64,000 bases of DNA from Porticoccus sp002341315. Its GTDB lineage: Bacteria; Pseudomonadota; Gammaproteobacteria; Pseudomonadales; Porticoccaceae. The stretch is from the NCBI RefSeq assembly GCF_047634355.1, contig NZ_JBLIAL010000004.1; one strand, 5' to 3'. Every line of letters starts with the position of its first letter. Within the stretch, counting starts at the first letter, position 1. Under the pieces are notes generated by a model. That model had not been told where the DNA came from and ran no database searches. It was given only the letters and a program-made list of their open reading frames with translations. A program made the position numbers and the translations under genes. Positions 17,223 through 26,121 of this stretch are shown here, in pieces.

Positions 17223-18626
17223 ATGCTTGAAACTAATGATCAGGCCGCTCCTGAAGAGCAAGCTAAGAAGAGCATCAATATATTGAAGGTTAGGGATGAC
17301 CATGCGCCCTTGCAGTTCGAAGCCGACGGCGACAAGTTCAGGCTACAAGGTGCGGAAGCCTCTTGGTTGGGTTCCGGCGAGTTCGGCCATAAGGAGCTGC
17401 GCAGCCGCATCGAGCCTTGGCTGACGTCACTGTTCCAATCTGAACATCTTTCGCTCCTGGCTGGCTCGGGGCTGACCCATGCAGTGCATCGTTTGGCTGC
17501 AGGTGTGGGGGCTACAGGCATGGAGAAATTAACACTTACGAATGTTCAAGAGAAGATCGATTCAGCGGCAGAAAAGGCTGCAAATTCGGCTGGACGGAAT
17601 AACGCTAACCTCGAAGATCAGTTACGAGTAGCTAACGAACTACTTCGGGGTTTCGAAATTCTGGATTTGGATGATAGAAGCGCCCTTCTTCGCACCGAGC
17701 TTCAGGCTGGCATGCAAGACTTCGCAAAATCGATTCTGAGCAGCGAAGCAGGCATCGCCACAGCGGAAGAAGCGAGTCGAGAGCTGGCGTTCAACACTCT
17801 GGTCACCTTCCTGATGAGTTTTGCCAGTCGCACCGGTGTGCGTGATCGCCTGAACATCTTCACCACCAACTACGACCGGCTGATCGAGGCCGGAGCGGAG
17901 CTGGCGGGCCTGCATCTGCTGGATCGCTTTCTGGGCAACCTCATGCCGATCTTCCGCTCCTCACGGCTGGATTTGGATATGCACTACAACCCGCCCGGCA
18001 TACGGGGCGAGCCACGCTATCTGGAGGGCGTCACGCGCTTCACCAAACTGCATGGATCTGTGGACTGGGTGCAGACCGACAAAGACATTCGTCGCATTGG
18101 CCTGCCTTTCGGCGCCGAGAGCATCGAGCCGTATTTACAGGCACCAGGTCTAGGCGGGGCCACAGCCCACCAGTTGATGATCTATCCCAACGCAGCCAAG
18201 GATAGGGAAACTGCCGACTACCCATACGTGGAACTCTTTCGCGATCTTGCAGCGGCCGTATGCCGCCCGAACAGCGCACTGGTGACCTACGGATACAGCT
18301 TTGGTGACGAACATATCAACCGCGTGATTCGCGACATGCTCACCATCCCCTCAACCCATCTGGTAGTGATCTCGTTTGATGACCCGCTCGGTCGTATCAT
18401 GCAGACCTACCAAGAGTTGGGCAGACCGTCGCAGATCAGTCTGTTGATCGGCCCGGCATTGGCCGGCCTGAGTACACTGACCGAATACTACCTGCCCAAG
18501 GCCGCCATCGACAAAACAACCTTCCGCATGAGTGAGTTGCTCAAGCAACGGTGGGGTACAGAACAGTCAGTTGATCAAAATCCGCCAGACAAGGATCAGC
18601 TTACTGATGGGGAGAGTCAGCTATGA
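17223..18626 (+). CDS. SIR2-family NADase-like protein
   Basis: A 467-residue protein with an SIR2-type domain, the partner of HerA in the SIR2-HerA anti-phage system. Motifs: nucleotide loop SLLAGSGLTHAV (77-88), FTTNYDRLIEAG (N216, D218), FTKLHGSVDW with the catalytic histidine H277, and TYGYSFGDEHINRVI (357-366). A helical insertion of about 100 residues lies between the first two motifs. In characterised systems SIR2-HerA depletes NAD+ and also degrades DNA upon infection. The gene begins 20 bases after DUF4391 and overlaps herA by 4 bases, so production of the two proteins is coupled. All expected catalytic residues are present. Confidence 0.85.
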   Translation: MLETNDQAAPEEQAKKSINILKVRDDHAPLQFEADGDKFRLQGAEASWLGSGEFGHKELRSRIEPWLTSLFQSEHLSLLAGSGLTHAVHRLAAGVGATGMEKLTLTNVQEKIDSAAEKAANSAGRNNANLEDQLRVANELLRGFEILDLDDRSALLRTELQAGMQDFAKSILSSEAGIATAEEASRELAFNTLVTFLMSFASRTGVRDRLNIFTTNYDRLIEAGAELAGLHLLDRFLGNLMPIFRSSRLDLDMHYNPPGIRGEPRYLEGVTRFTKLHGSVDWVQTDKDIRRIGLPFGAESIEPYLQAPGLGGATAHQLMIYPNAAKDRETADYPYVELFRDLAAAVCRPNSALVTYGYSFGDEHINRVIRDMLTIPSTHLVVISFDDPLGRIMQTYQELGRPSQISLLIGPALAGLSTLTEYYLPKAAIDKTTFRMSELLKQRWGTEQSVDQNPPDKDQLTDGESQL

Positions 18627-20746
18627 GCTTGTCACCACTTGCTTATGCTGACTCTTTGCGCATTGGCACCATCGACTTCGTCTCACCCGATGAAATCAAA
18701 GTACTGCTGGAGATTGAGGCTCCTGATGGCGTTGCACTCAACACCGGCACGCCGCGCCCGTTTCCCCGCATCAATGGCTATGTGCTGATCCCCAGTGACG
18801 AGGGCCATCTGGTTGCCCAGGTAGAGTGGATAACCGTCGAGCGGTCACAGTATCCCAAACGCAAGGGCATGCAGGACTTTGGGCTGGTGGACTTGCCTTA
18901 CCCCCTGCGCAAGATGAGCCTGAATCCCCTGGGCTGCCTGTTTTATGACGGTAGCGAGGCAAGCGGCAAAGAGAAATATCGCTTCCGGCGTGGTGTTGAG
19001 AGCTATCCGACTGTGGGCGATTCTGTGCTGCTTCCCACTCAAAATCAGCTGCGCGCTATCGTGGAATCAGGCGACAACCGCCACATAATGATCGGCACCA
19101 GCCCGCTGGCTGCCAATGCCGAAGTGAGAATTGACCCAGACCGGCTGTTCGGGCGCCATTTGGCTGTTCTGGGTAATACAGGGAGTGGCAAATCCTGCTC
19201 GGTTGCGGGCTTGATCCGCTGGTCGATGGACGCGGCAAAGAAAGCCCGTGGTGACGGCTGTGCCCCTAATGCTCGCTTTATAGTGCTTGACCCCAATGGC
19301 GAGTACGCCAACACATTCAAGGATATGGGCGATGTGCGGGTGTTTGCCCCCGAGCCCAGTGCAGGCGTGGCGCAACTGCAGATCCCGCTTTGGTTCTGGA
19401 ACAGCGCCGAATGGGGAGCTTTTACCCAGGCCAGCGCCAAAACCCAGCGGCCAACTTTGGTGCAGGCTCTCCGGTCGGTCCGTGATGGCGTGTTCGGCGC
19501 CACGGTTACGCCCAGCCATGAGATGCGCCGCTATCTGCGCACCCTCGTATCTGCAATACAAGTTGAGAGAAATTCGGGGAACCCGTGGAGAGGCGCAGGG
19601 CCTGCAAAGGGCTTCCGTGATCGGCTGATCAGATGGAAAGAAGGTTTGATGGATGACGCCACCTTCGCCGATGCAGAAAGTTCTGCGTTGAGTGGGTTAA
19701 TCCAACACATCACCGGGCTCTTAGCAATGCATCAAGGTGATTGGCCACCGATATTTACCCCTCAAGAGGTTGGTGCACTGATTGGACAACTGAGCAGTAC
19801 ACATTCAGTGTTTGGCGGCAGCGATACCGACATCTTACCCATCGACGCCGATGTGCCGCGCCCATTCACTGGCGACCAACTGCTGAGAAGCGTCGAAGCT
19901 ACTGCGGAACTGCTCGGGGTATCCGAGTACGTCGAGACCATGCAGATGCGCATCCGCACCCTGCTGTCGGACAGTCGCATGAAGATTGTCTCTGGAACCG
20001 ACCAGGACCTCACCTTGGACGACTGGCTGCGCAACTACATCGGGGACAACCAAGCCTCCAACGGCACGGTCACCGTTATTGACCTCTCGCTGGTTCCGGC
20101 AGAAGTGGTGCACATCATAACTGCCGTGATTGCCCGCATGACATTGGAAGCCTTGCAGCGTTACCGCAAACTGAACCACGGCAAGACCTTACCCACCGTT
20201 TTGGTGATGGAGGAGGCGCACACCTTCATCAAGCGCTACAAGGACGACGCCGAAAACCAAAATTCGGCAGCCATCTGCTGCCAGGTGTTTGAAAAGATCG
20301 CCCGTGAGGGGCGCAAGTTCGGCTTGGGGCTTGTGTTGTCCTCACAGCGCCCGAGTGAGCTGTCGCCCACCGTGCTTTCTCAGTGCAATAGCTTCTTGAT
20401 GCACCGCATCAGTAACGACCGCGACCAGGAACTGGTACACAAGTTGGTACCCGACAACCTGCGCGGCCTGCTCCGTGATTTACCGTCTTTGCCATCCCGT
20501 CACGCCATTTTGCTGGGGTGGGCATCGGAATTGCCCGTTTTGGTGCAGATGAACAACTTGCCTGAGGAGCAAAGACCGAAATCAGAAGACCCGCATTTCT
20601 GGGACGTTTGGTCTGGTCAGAAAAAGCGTGAAGTACACTGGGAAGCTATCGCGGCTGATTGGCAGCAGACGCACTCAGAACAAGTTGAAGATGACCAAGA
20701 ATCAACCGGAGACGCCGGAAATTTTGACGACGACATCCCGTTTTGA
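18623..20746 (+). CDS. herA: HerA-like hexameric DNA translocase
   Basis: A 707-residue FtsK/HerA-class ATPase. The first 170 residues form the HAS-barrel-like region (EIEAPDGVALNTGTPRPFPRINGYVLIP in pieces). Walker A is LGNTGSGKSCS (K190, S191), Walker B VLVMEEAHTF (E530, E531), followed by SSQRPSELSPTVLSQCNSF with the conserved sensor glutamine/arginine region. The C-terminus is acidic and ends DDDIPF. HerA hexamers pump DNA and, with SIR2, form a supramolecular defence complex. The 4-base overlap with the SIR2 gene supports that pairing. 89 bases without a gene separate it from mod. Confidence 0.87.
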   Translation: MSLSPLAYADSLRIGTIDFVSPDEIKVLLEIEAPDGVALNTGTPRPFPRINGYVLIPSDEGHLVAQVEWITVERSQYPKRKGMQDFGLVDLPYPLRKMSLNPLGCLFYDGSEASGKEKYRFRRGVESYPTVGDSVLLPTQNQLRAIVESGDNRHIMIGTSPLAANAEVRIDPDRLFGRHLAVLGNTGSGKSCSVAGLIRWSMDAAKKARGDGCAPNARFIVLDPNGEYANTFKDMGDVRVFAPEPSAGVAQLQIPLWFWNSAEWGAFTQASAKTQRPTLVQALRSVRDGVFGATVTPSHEMRRYLRTLVSAIQVERNSGNPWRGAGPAKGFRDRLIRWKEGLMDDATFADAESSALSGLIQHITGLLAMHQGDWPPIFTPQEVGALIGQLSSTHSVFGGSDTDILPIDADVPRPFTGDQLLRSVEATAELLGVSEYVETMQMRIRTLLSDSRMKIVSGTDQDLTLDDWLRNYIGDNQASNGTVTVIDLSLVPAEVVHIITAVIARMTLEALQRYRKLNHGKTLPTVLVMEEAHTFIKRYKDDAENQNSAAICCQVFEKIAREGRKFGLGLVLSSQRPSELSPTVLSQCNSFLMHRISNDRDQELVHKLVPDNLRGLLRDLPSLPSRHAILLGWASELPVLVQMNNLPEEQRPKSEDPHFWDVWSGQKKREVHWEAIAADWQQTHSEQVEDDQESTGDAGNFDDDIPF

Positions 20747-20835
20747 GTGACGCCAATCAACACGAAGTGCGCATCTGAACGACGAACTAGATACATTGCG
20801 CCGCTGATTAAACATCGGTGGCAAGAGGATAAAAT

Positions 20836-22734
20836 ATGGACAAACTAAAAATGCACTCGCCCAACCTGGCACAAGACAATATCGCTCGCATTCGTGATCT
20901 GTTCCCTGGCTGCGTGACAGAGGCCCAGGGCGACGACGGCCAGGTAAGGCTAGCGGTAGATTTTGATCAGCTCAAGCAGGAGTTATCTGAGTCCATCGTG
21001 GAAGGACCGCATGAGCGTTACCACCTCAACTGGCCAGGTAAGCGGGAGGCGCTGCTGACTGCCAATGCGCCTATCGCCAAGACCCTGCGCCCTTGTCGGG
21101 ATGAGAGCGTAGATTTTGATACCACTAAAAATCTGTTCATCGAAGGCGACAACCTAGAGGCCTTGAAGCTGCTTCAGGAAACCTACCTCGGCAAGGTCAG
21201 GATGATTTACATTGACCCGCCGTACAACACGGGGAATGATTTCATCTATGAAGATGATTTTTCTGAAGATACAGGGGAGTTCTTGAAGCGATCCAATCAG
21301 AAAGATGAAGAAGGTAATCGACTGATCGCGAATACGGAGGCTAATGGGAGGTTTCACTCCGACTGGCTATCAATGTTGTATTCGAGACTCAAGCTTGCGA
21401 GAAACTTACTCTCCGATAATGGTTTTATTTTTATATCTATTGATGACATTGAGTTGGCAAATATTGAAAAGTTATGTTGCGAGATTTTTGGAGAGACTAA
21501 TCATATCGGAACGGTTTCCCGGCCGACCGGAACTCGCATGGGTACTGGAAGTCGCGGAATTGCGCGAGAACTCGATTATATCTTGATATTTTCAAAGTCA
21601 ACTGAATCTTTTTTAAATACATTGCCAATGAGCGATGAACAGATGTCAATCTATAACGAGGAAGATGAGCGGGGAAGATATTTAACAAGGTCGTTGCGAA
21701 GAACTGGTGGAGAAAATAGGCGTGAGGATAGGCCAAGCATGTTTTACCCCGTAATATCTCCAGACGGGGATGAAGTTTACCCTATAGCACCAGAAGGCTG
21801 GGAAAGTAGGTGGGTATGCGGAAAAGAAACCTACGAGAAATTGCTAAATAATGGGGACATTGTTTGGAAGCAGGTCAATAAGGAAGGGAGACTGGTTTGG
21901 CAAGTATATCAAAAGCATTATATGGGCGATGGAAGGGAGTCGTCTGATTTGTGGGTTAATATCGACGGAAATAAAAAAGCCACCAGAGAATTAAATTCAA
22001 TATTTGATGGTGTGAAATTGTTCCATCACCCTAAGCCAATAATGCTGATGAAACAAATTATTCAGTTAGGGACGTCCGCAAGTGGCAGTGAAATAATTTT
22101 AGATTTTTTTGCAGGTAGTTCTTCGTTAGCTGCGGCAACACTAGAGCAGAATTCCAAAGATGGTGGAAACCGTAGTTTTGTTATGGTTCAGCTCCCCGAG
22201 CCCTGCGAAGAAAAGTCTGAGGCATTCAAGGCTGGCTATAAAACCATCGCCGAAATCAGCAAGGAGCGTATCCGTAGAGTCGGCAACAAGATTCTTGAGG
22301 GTGAATGCCACGAGGGATGGAACAAGGACATCGGCTTCCGAGTTCTCAAAGTCGATTCGTCAAATATGGCCGATATCTATTACATGCCAGATGCCATCGA
22401 CCAGACCCAAGTTGATGCCTTTGTCGACAATATCAAGCCGGACCGCAAACCCGAAGACCTGCTCTTCCAGGTGTTGCTGGATTGGGGCGTGGATCTGTCG
22501 CTGCCTATCCGCAAAGAAACCCTCCAGGGCAAGTCAGTATTTTTTGTTGATGAAAACGCGCTGGTGGCCTGCTTTGATGCTGGTGTTAATGAAGAGTTGG
22601 TCAAGCAACTGGCCGGCTTCGAGCCGCTGCGTGCCGTTTTCCGTGACAACGGCTTTGTGTCTGACGCTGTTAAAATCAACGTCGAACAGATCTTCAAACA
22701 GATGTCTCCGGGCACCGACGTGAAGTCGATATAA
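20836..22734 (+). CDS. mod: Type III-like adenine DNA methyltransferase (Mod)
   Basis: A 632-residue beta-class DNA methyltransferase with the order catalytic motif then SAM motif: YIDPPYNTGNDF (D127-Y130) and LDFFAGSSSLAAA (423-433). This arrangement and the length fit type III Mod subunits, which both recognise and N6-methylate the target and guide Res. The central part between the motifs holds the target recognition domain. That part (about 21240-22180) is far more AT-rich than both ends of the gene, suggesting replacement by recombination. The SAM motif reads FAGSSS in place of the common FAGSGT. ATG follows AAGAGGATAAAAT. The res gene follows after a structured 158-base spacer. Confidence 0.88.
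   Translation: MDKLKMHSPNLAQDNIARIRDLFPGCVTEAQGDDGQVRLAVDFDQLKQELSESIVEGPHERYHLNWPGKREALLTANAPIAKTLRPCRDESVDFDTTKNLFIEGDNLEALKLLQETYLGKVRMIYIDPPYNTGNDFIYEDDFSEDTGEFLKRSNQKDEEGNRLIANTEANGRFHSDWLSMLYSRLKLARNLLSDNGFIFISIDDIELANIEKLCCEIFGETNHIGTVSRPTGTRMGTGSRGIARELDYILIFSKSTESFLNTLPMSDEQMSIYNEEDERGRYLTRSLRRTGGENRREDRPSMFYPVISPDGDEVYPIAPEGWESRWVCGKETYEKLLNNGDIVWKQVNKEGRLVWQVYQKHYMGDGRESSDLWVNIDGNKKATRELNSIFDGVKLFHHPKPIMLMKQIIQLGTSASGSEIILDFFAGSSSLAAATLEQNSKDGGNRSFVMVQLPEPCEEKSEAFKAGYKTIAEISKERIRRVGNKILEGECHEGWNKDIGFRVLKVDSSNMADIYYMPDAIDQTQVDAFVDNIKPDRKPEDLLFQVLLDWGVDLSLPIRKETLQGKSVFFVDENALVACFDAGVNEELVKQLAGFEPLRAVFRDNGFVSDAVKINVEQIFKQMSPGTDVKSI
21240..22180 (+). other. Low-GC central segment of mod (target recognition domain)
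   Basis: Hand counts of 60-base lines give about 27-43 percent GC for most of this segment (21421-21480: 27 percent; 21601-21660: 33; 21961-22020: 32), against about 60 percent on either side (21001-21060 and 22441-22500). The segment lies between the DPPY motif and just past the FAGS motif, where the specificity domain of type III Mod proteins lies. This fits an exchanged recognition domain. Confidence 0.65.
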
Positions 22735-22746
22735 GGGGTGCTTGGT

Positions 22747-22819
22747 ATGACAAATTTGACCGGATACAAATTTGCACGCACAACAGTGCGCCCGAAGGGA
22801 TGGACACAGGGAGGTGTCC
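22747..22819 (+). ncRNA. Structured RNA unit A between mod and res
   Basis: First of two tandem 73-nt units. Stem-loops in order: CAAATTTG/CAAATTTG (22751-22758 with 22767-22774, loop ACCGGATA); CGCAC/GTGCG (22777-22781 with 22786-22790); CCC/GGG (22791-22793 with 22797-22799, loop GAA); and an 8-bp stem 22800-22807 with 22814-22821, loop AGGGAG. The unit starts with ATG 13 bases after the mod stop, with AAGGGG upstream, and the last stem reaches into the ATG of unit B. Structure is kept in unit B by paired changes, which favours RNA function over protein coding. I do not recognise the family. Confidence 0.6.
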
Positions 22820-22892
22820 ATGACAAAACGGCAGGACAACCGTTTTGCACAGCCTCAGGCTGCCCGCAGGGTTGTGCACATGGAGGTGTGCA
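22820..22892 (+). ncRNA. Structured RNA unit B, ending at the res start
   Basis: Second 73-nt unit with the same geometry but different sequence: CAAAACGG/CCGTTTTG (22824-22831 with 22840-22847, loop CAGGACAA); CAGCC/GGCTG (22850-22854 with 22858-22862); CCC/GGG (22863-22865 with 22869-22871, loop GCA); and stem 22872-22879 with 22886-22893, loop ATGGAG, including two G-U pairs. The last loop and 3' arm contain the Shine-Dalgarno GGAGGTG of res, and the stem reaches the first base of its ATG, so the fold should limit res translation. Loops bearing GGA recall CsrA/RsmA sites; that is only a comparison. Confidence 0.6.
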
Positions 22893-25800
22893 ATGAAACT
22901 AAAGTTCAAAGTCCAGCCCTATCAGACCAGCGCGGTTGAGTCCGTCGTCGATTGCTTTGCCGGTCAGGTTAACACCTCTGGCATTACGTATCGGATAGAC
23001 CCAGGTCGGGTAGTCAAGGGCAAAACCATCGGCAGTACAGTAGAGACCGATACGGGTTTTAAAAATGCCGATATCCAACTGACCGATACTCAACTCATCG
23101 AAAATATCCATGCCGTCCAGAGACGGCAGAATCTGCCGCTGTCAGACACGCTGGTGACCAGCGCAGGGTGCAAGGTTAACCTCGATATCGAAATGGAAAC
23201 CGGCACCGGCAAGACCTACTGTTACATTAAGAGCATCTTTGAGATGAACAAGCGCTACGGTTGGAGCAAGTTCATCGTCGTGGTGCCTAGCATTGCCATC
23301 CGTGAAGGGGTGTTCAAGTCTCTGGATATTACCGCCGAACATTTCACCGAAAGCTACGGTAAGAAGGCCCGCTTTTTTATATACAACTCGAAACAGCTAC
23401 ACCACCTAGAGAGTTTTTCCTCCGATGCTGGCATCAACGTCATGGTCATCAATATCCAGGCGTTTAATGCCACGGGTAAGGATAACCGGCGTATCTACGA
23501 TGAATTGGATGACTTCCAGTCACGCCGCCCAATCGATGTGATTAGCAGTAATCGACCCATCGTGATTCTGGATGAACCTCAGAAAATGGAAGGCAAAAAG
23601 ACGCTGGATGCGCTTTCCAAGTTTAAGCCGTTGATGATTCTGCGCTATTCCGCCACCCATAAAACCAACCACAATAAGATTCACCGCCTGGATGCGCTGG
23701 ATGCGTATAACCAGAAGCTGGTGAAGAAGATTGCGGTGCGCGGTATTGCCGTGAAAGGCCTGGCCGGAACCAATGCCTACCTCTATCTGGAATCCATCGA
23801 AATTTCCAAGAAAGCCCCGGTCGCCCGCATTGAGATGGAAGTCCGCCAGGGCAACGGCATCAAACGCATCGTGAAGCGTTTGGAAAAAGGTAAGGACCTC
23901 TTTGTCGAGTCAAATGAGCTCGACGAGTATCGCGGTTTCGTTATCGCCCAAATCGACGCGAACAACGACACGGTTGAGTTTACCAATGGTCAGGTGCTGA
24001 CGGCCGGGGATGCAACCGGTGATGTGACTGAAGCCACCATGCGGAGAATTCAAATCCGCGAAGCCATCAGGGCGCATTTGGAAAAGGAGCAGCGGCTCTT
24101 TGCGCAGGGTATCAAAGTCCTTTCGCTGTTCTTTATCGATGAAGTGGTCAAGTACCGGGACTACAGTCAGCCTGATGAACAGGGGGAGTATGGCCGAATC
24201 TTTGAAGAGGAATATGAGCAGCTCAAGGCCGAGTACCTGGGGGAGCTGGCGCTCGACAACGAGCACTACCGCAAATATCTGGCGCGGGATAAGGTCTCTA
24301 AAATCCACGAAGGCTACTTTTCTATTGATAAGAAATCTAAAAAGCTGGTTGATCCCAGTTTCAAAACCAGAGGGGAGGAAGCGGGGCTATCCGATGACGT
24401 GGACGCCTATGACCTGATCCTGAAGAAAAAAGAGCGCCTGCTTTCGTTTGAAGAGCCGGTCCGCTTTATCTTTTCGCATTCTGCTCTGCGGGAAGGCTGG
24501 GACAATCCCAACGTTTTCGTCATGTGCATGCTCAAGCACAGTGATAACACAATCTCGCGCCGCCAGGAGGTCGGTCGCGGCCTGCGATTGTCCGTCAATC
24601 AGCATGGTGACCGTATGGACCACGCGGCCACGGTGCATGACATTAACGTACTGACCGTCGTCGCCAGCGAGAGCTACAAGGATTTTGTAGCGAACTTGCA
24701 ACGCGAGATCAGTGACGCTCTATCGGCACGGCCGCGAAAAGCCGACGAGGCCTATTTCACTGGTAAGGTTATCTCGACCGAAACCGGGTCGCTGGAGATT
24801 ACCCCCGTCATGGCCAAGCAGATTTACAAATATCTGCTAAAAAACGACTACACGGACGACGCAGATCAGGTGGCCGAAGCCTATCATGCTGCGAAAGCCA
24901 GCGGCACTCTGGCCGCTTTGCCACCCGAGCTTGCGCCACATGCCGAGCATATCTTCGGGTTAATCGATAGCGTATTCAGCGAATCTCAGTTGCCCGACGT
25001 CGGTGACGATCGCAAGCCCAAGACCAATCCACTGAACACTAATTTCGAGAAGAGGGAGTTTAAAGAGCTCTGGAACCGTATAAACCAGAAAGCGGTATAT
25101 CGTGTGGAGTTCGATTCTAAAGAGCTTGTTCGTAACAGCATTATGGCAATGGACAAAGAACTGAGGGTGACACCCCTGCAATACACCATTCAGGGTGGTG
25201 AGCAAGTCGGTCAAGTAACGCATGATCAGGTTAAGGCAGGGCAAGGATTTGAGATTCGTGAAACCGTTACGGAAGAGCACAAAGCTTCGATTCATTCCTC
25301 GGTTACCTACGATCTTCTGGGCAAGCTTGCAGAGAGCACGCAGCTGACCCGCAAAACCATAGCCGAAATGTTGAGTGGCATTCAACCGGCTGTATTCAAG
25401 CAGTTCAGGCAGAATCCAGAACATTTTCTGGCAGAGGCAACTCGTCTTGTCAACGAGCAAAAGGCGACCATTATCATCGAGCGACTGACCTATGACGGAA
25501 TCGCCGAGACGCACGATATAGACATCTTCACCGCCGGGCAGAGTAGCCAGGATTTCACCAAAGCCAGCGAGAAGCTCCGGAATCATATTTACGACTATGT
25601 GATCACCGACTCCAAAGTGGAAAGGGAGTTCGTGAAGGAGCTGGATACCAGCGCCGAGGTGGTGGTTTACGCAAAACTGCCCCGCGGATTTCTGATTCCC
25701 ACTCCTGTCGGTGATTACAACCCGGACTGGGCCATTTCCTTCAAGGAAGGCTCGGTCAAGCACATTTATTTCGTGGCAGAGACCAAAGGCTCCATGTCCA

Positions 25801-25958
25801 GCATGGAACTGCGCGCCATCGAGCATACGAAAATTGAATGTGCCCGCAAGTTCTTCGAGGAGATCAATCGCAAGATTGATCCAGAACATGTTAAGTATGA
25901 CGTGGTGACAAGCTATGGAAAGCTGATGGAGATTGTTGGTATGGCGGCAATCAATTGA
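22893..25958 (+). CDS. res: Type III-like restriction subunit (Res), helicase-nuclease
   Basis: A 1021-residue SF2 ATPase with a C-terminal nuclease. Motifs: EMETGTGKTYC (Walker A, K107), ILDEPQKM (D227, E228), RYSATHKT, SRRQEVGRGLRLS (motif VI), and a PD-(D/E)XK site NPDWAI (D945) with AETKG (E963, K965). These fit type III Res, which translocates or diffuses on DNA with Mod and cuts beside its target. I chose ATG 22893, which has GGAGGTG upstream and begins MKLKFKVQPYQTSAV as in the family; a TTG 48 bases earlier falls inside the structured spacer. 163 bases with no convincing gene follow before the phosphoesterase gene; they hold one 7-bp hairpin (26034-26051). Confidence 0.9.
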   Translation: MKLKFKVQPYQTSAVESVVDCFAGQVNTSGITYRIDPGRVVKGKTIGSTVETDTGFKNADIQLTDTQLIENIHAVQRRQNLPLSDTLVTSAGCKVNLDIEMETGTGKTYCYIKSIFEMNKRYGWSKFIVVVPSIAIREGVFKSLDITAEHFTESYGKKARFFIYNSKQLHHLESFSSDAGINVMVINIQAFNATGKDNRRIYDELDDFQSRRPIDVISSNRPIVILDEPQKMEGKKTLDALSKFKPLMILRYSATHKTNHNKIHRLDALDAYNQKLVKKIAVRGIAVKGLAGTNAYLYLESIEISKKAPVARIEMEVRQGNGIKRIVKRLEKGKDLFVESNELDEYRGFVIAQIDANNDTVEFTNGQVLTAGDATGDVTEATMRRIQIREAIRAHLEKEQRLFAQGIKVLSLFFIDEVVKYRDYSQPDEQGEYGRIFEEEYEQLKAEYLGELALDNEHYRKYLARDKVSKIHEGYFSIDKKSKKLVDPSFKTRGEEAGLSDDVDAYDLILKKKERLLSFEEPVRFIFSHSALREGWDNPNVFVMCMLKHSDNTISRRQEVGRGLRLSVNQHGDRMDHAATVHDINVLTVVASESYKDFVANLQREISDALSARPRKADEAYFTGKVISTETGSLEITPVMAKQIYKYLLKNDYTDDADQVAEAYHAAKASGTLAALPPELAPHAEHIFGLIDSVFSESQLPDVGDDRKPKTNPLNTNFEKREFKELWNRINQKAVYRVEFDSKELVRNSIMAMDKELRVTPLQYTIQGGEQVGQVTHDQVKAGQGFEIRETVTEEHKASIHSSVTYDLLGKLAESTQLTRKTIAEMLSGIQPAVFKQFRQNPEHFLAEATRLVNEQKATIIIERLTYDGIAETHDIDIFTAGQSSQDFTKASEKLRNHIYDYVITDSKVEREFVKELDTSAEVVVYAKLPRGFLIPTPVGDYNPDWAISFKEGSVKHIYFVAETKGSMSSMELRAIEHTKIECARKFFEEINRKIDPEHVKYDVVTSYGKLMEIVGMAAIN

Positions 25959-26121
25959 AAGCAATTATTGGTGGTTACATATGAAAGTTTCCCTGATTCC
26001 CGATGAGCGCATAGGTCAGGTTCACGCTGCAGAGAACACATTGTTGTGTTCGGAGTGCTTCTGGATTGGCGTATAGGACATTATTTAATAAATGGAATGC
26101 AGGACATAAGGAAAAGAGCTT

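Noticed and set aside
22747..22892. CRISPR array or type III toxin-antitoxin RNA repeats
   Set aside because: Only two units, not identical, no spacers and no Cas or ToxN-like gene next to them.
22747..22896. 49-codon open frame from ATG 22747 whose TGA overlaps the res ATG by 4 bases, with AAGGGG upstream
   Set aside because: It looks like a coupled small gene, but the region consists of two 73-nt units, and 73 is not a multiple of three, so the frame reads the units differently. Changes between the units keep RNA pairs, not codons. Translation is still possible as a coupling device; I kept the RNA reading.
25981..26076. 31-codon open frame between res and the SbcD-like gene
   Set aside because: Weak ribosome binding site, no overlap with neighbours and no recognisable features.
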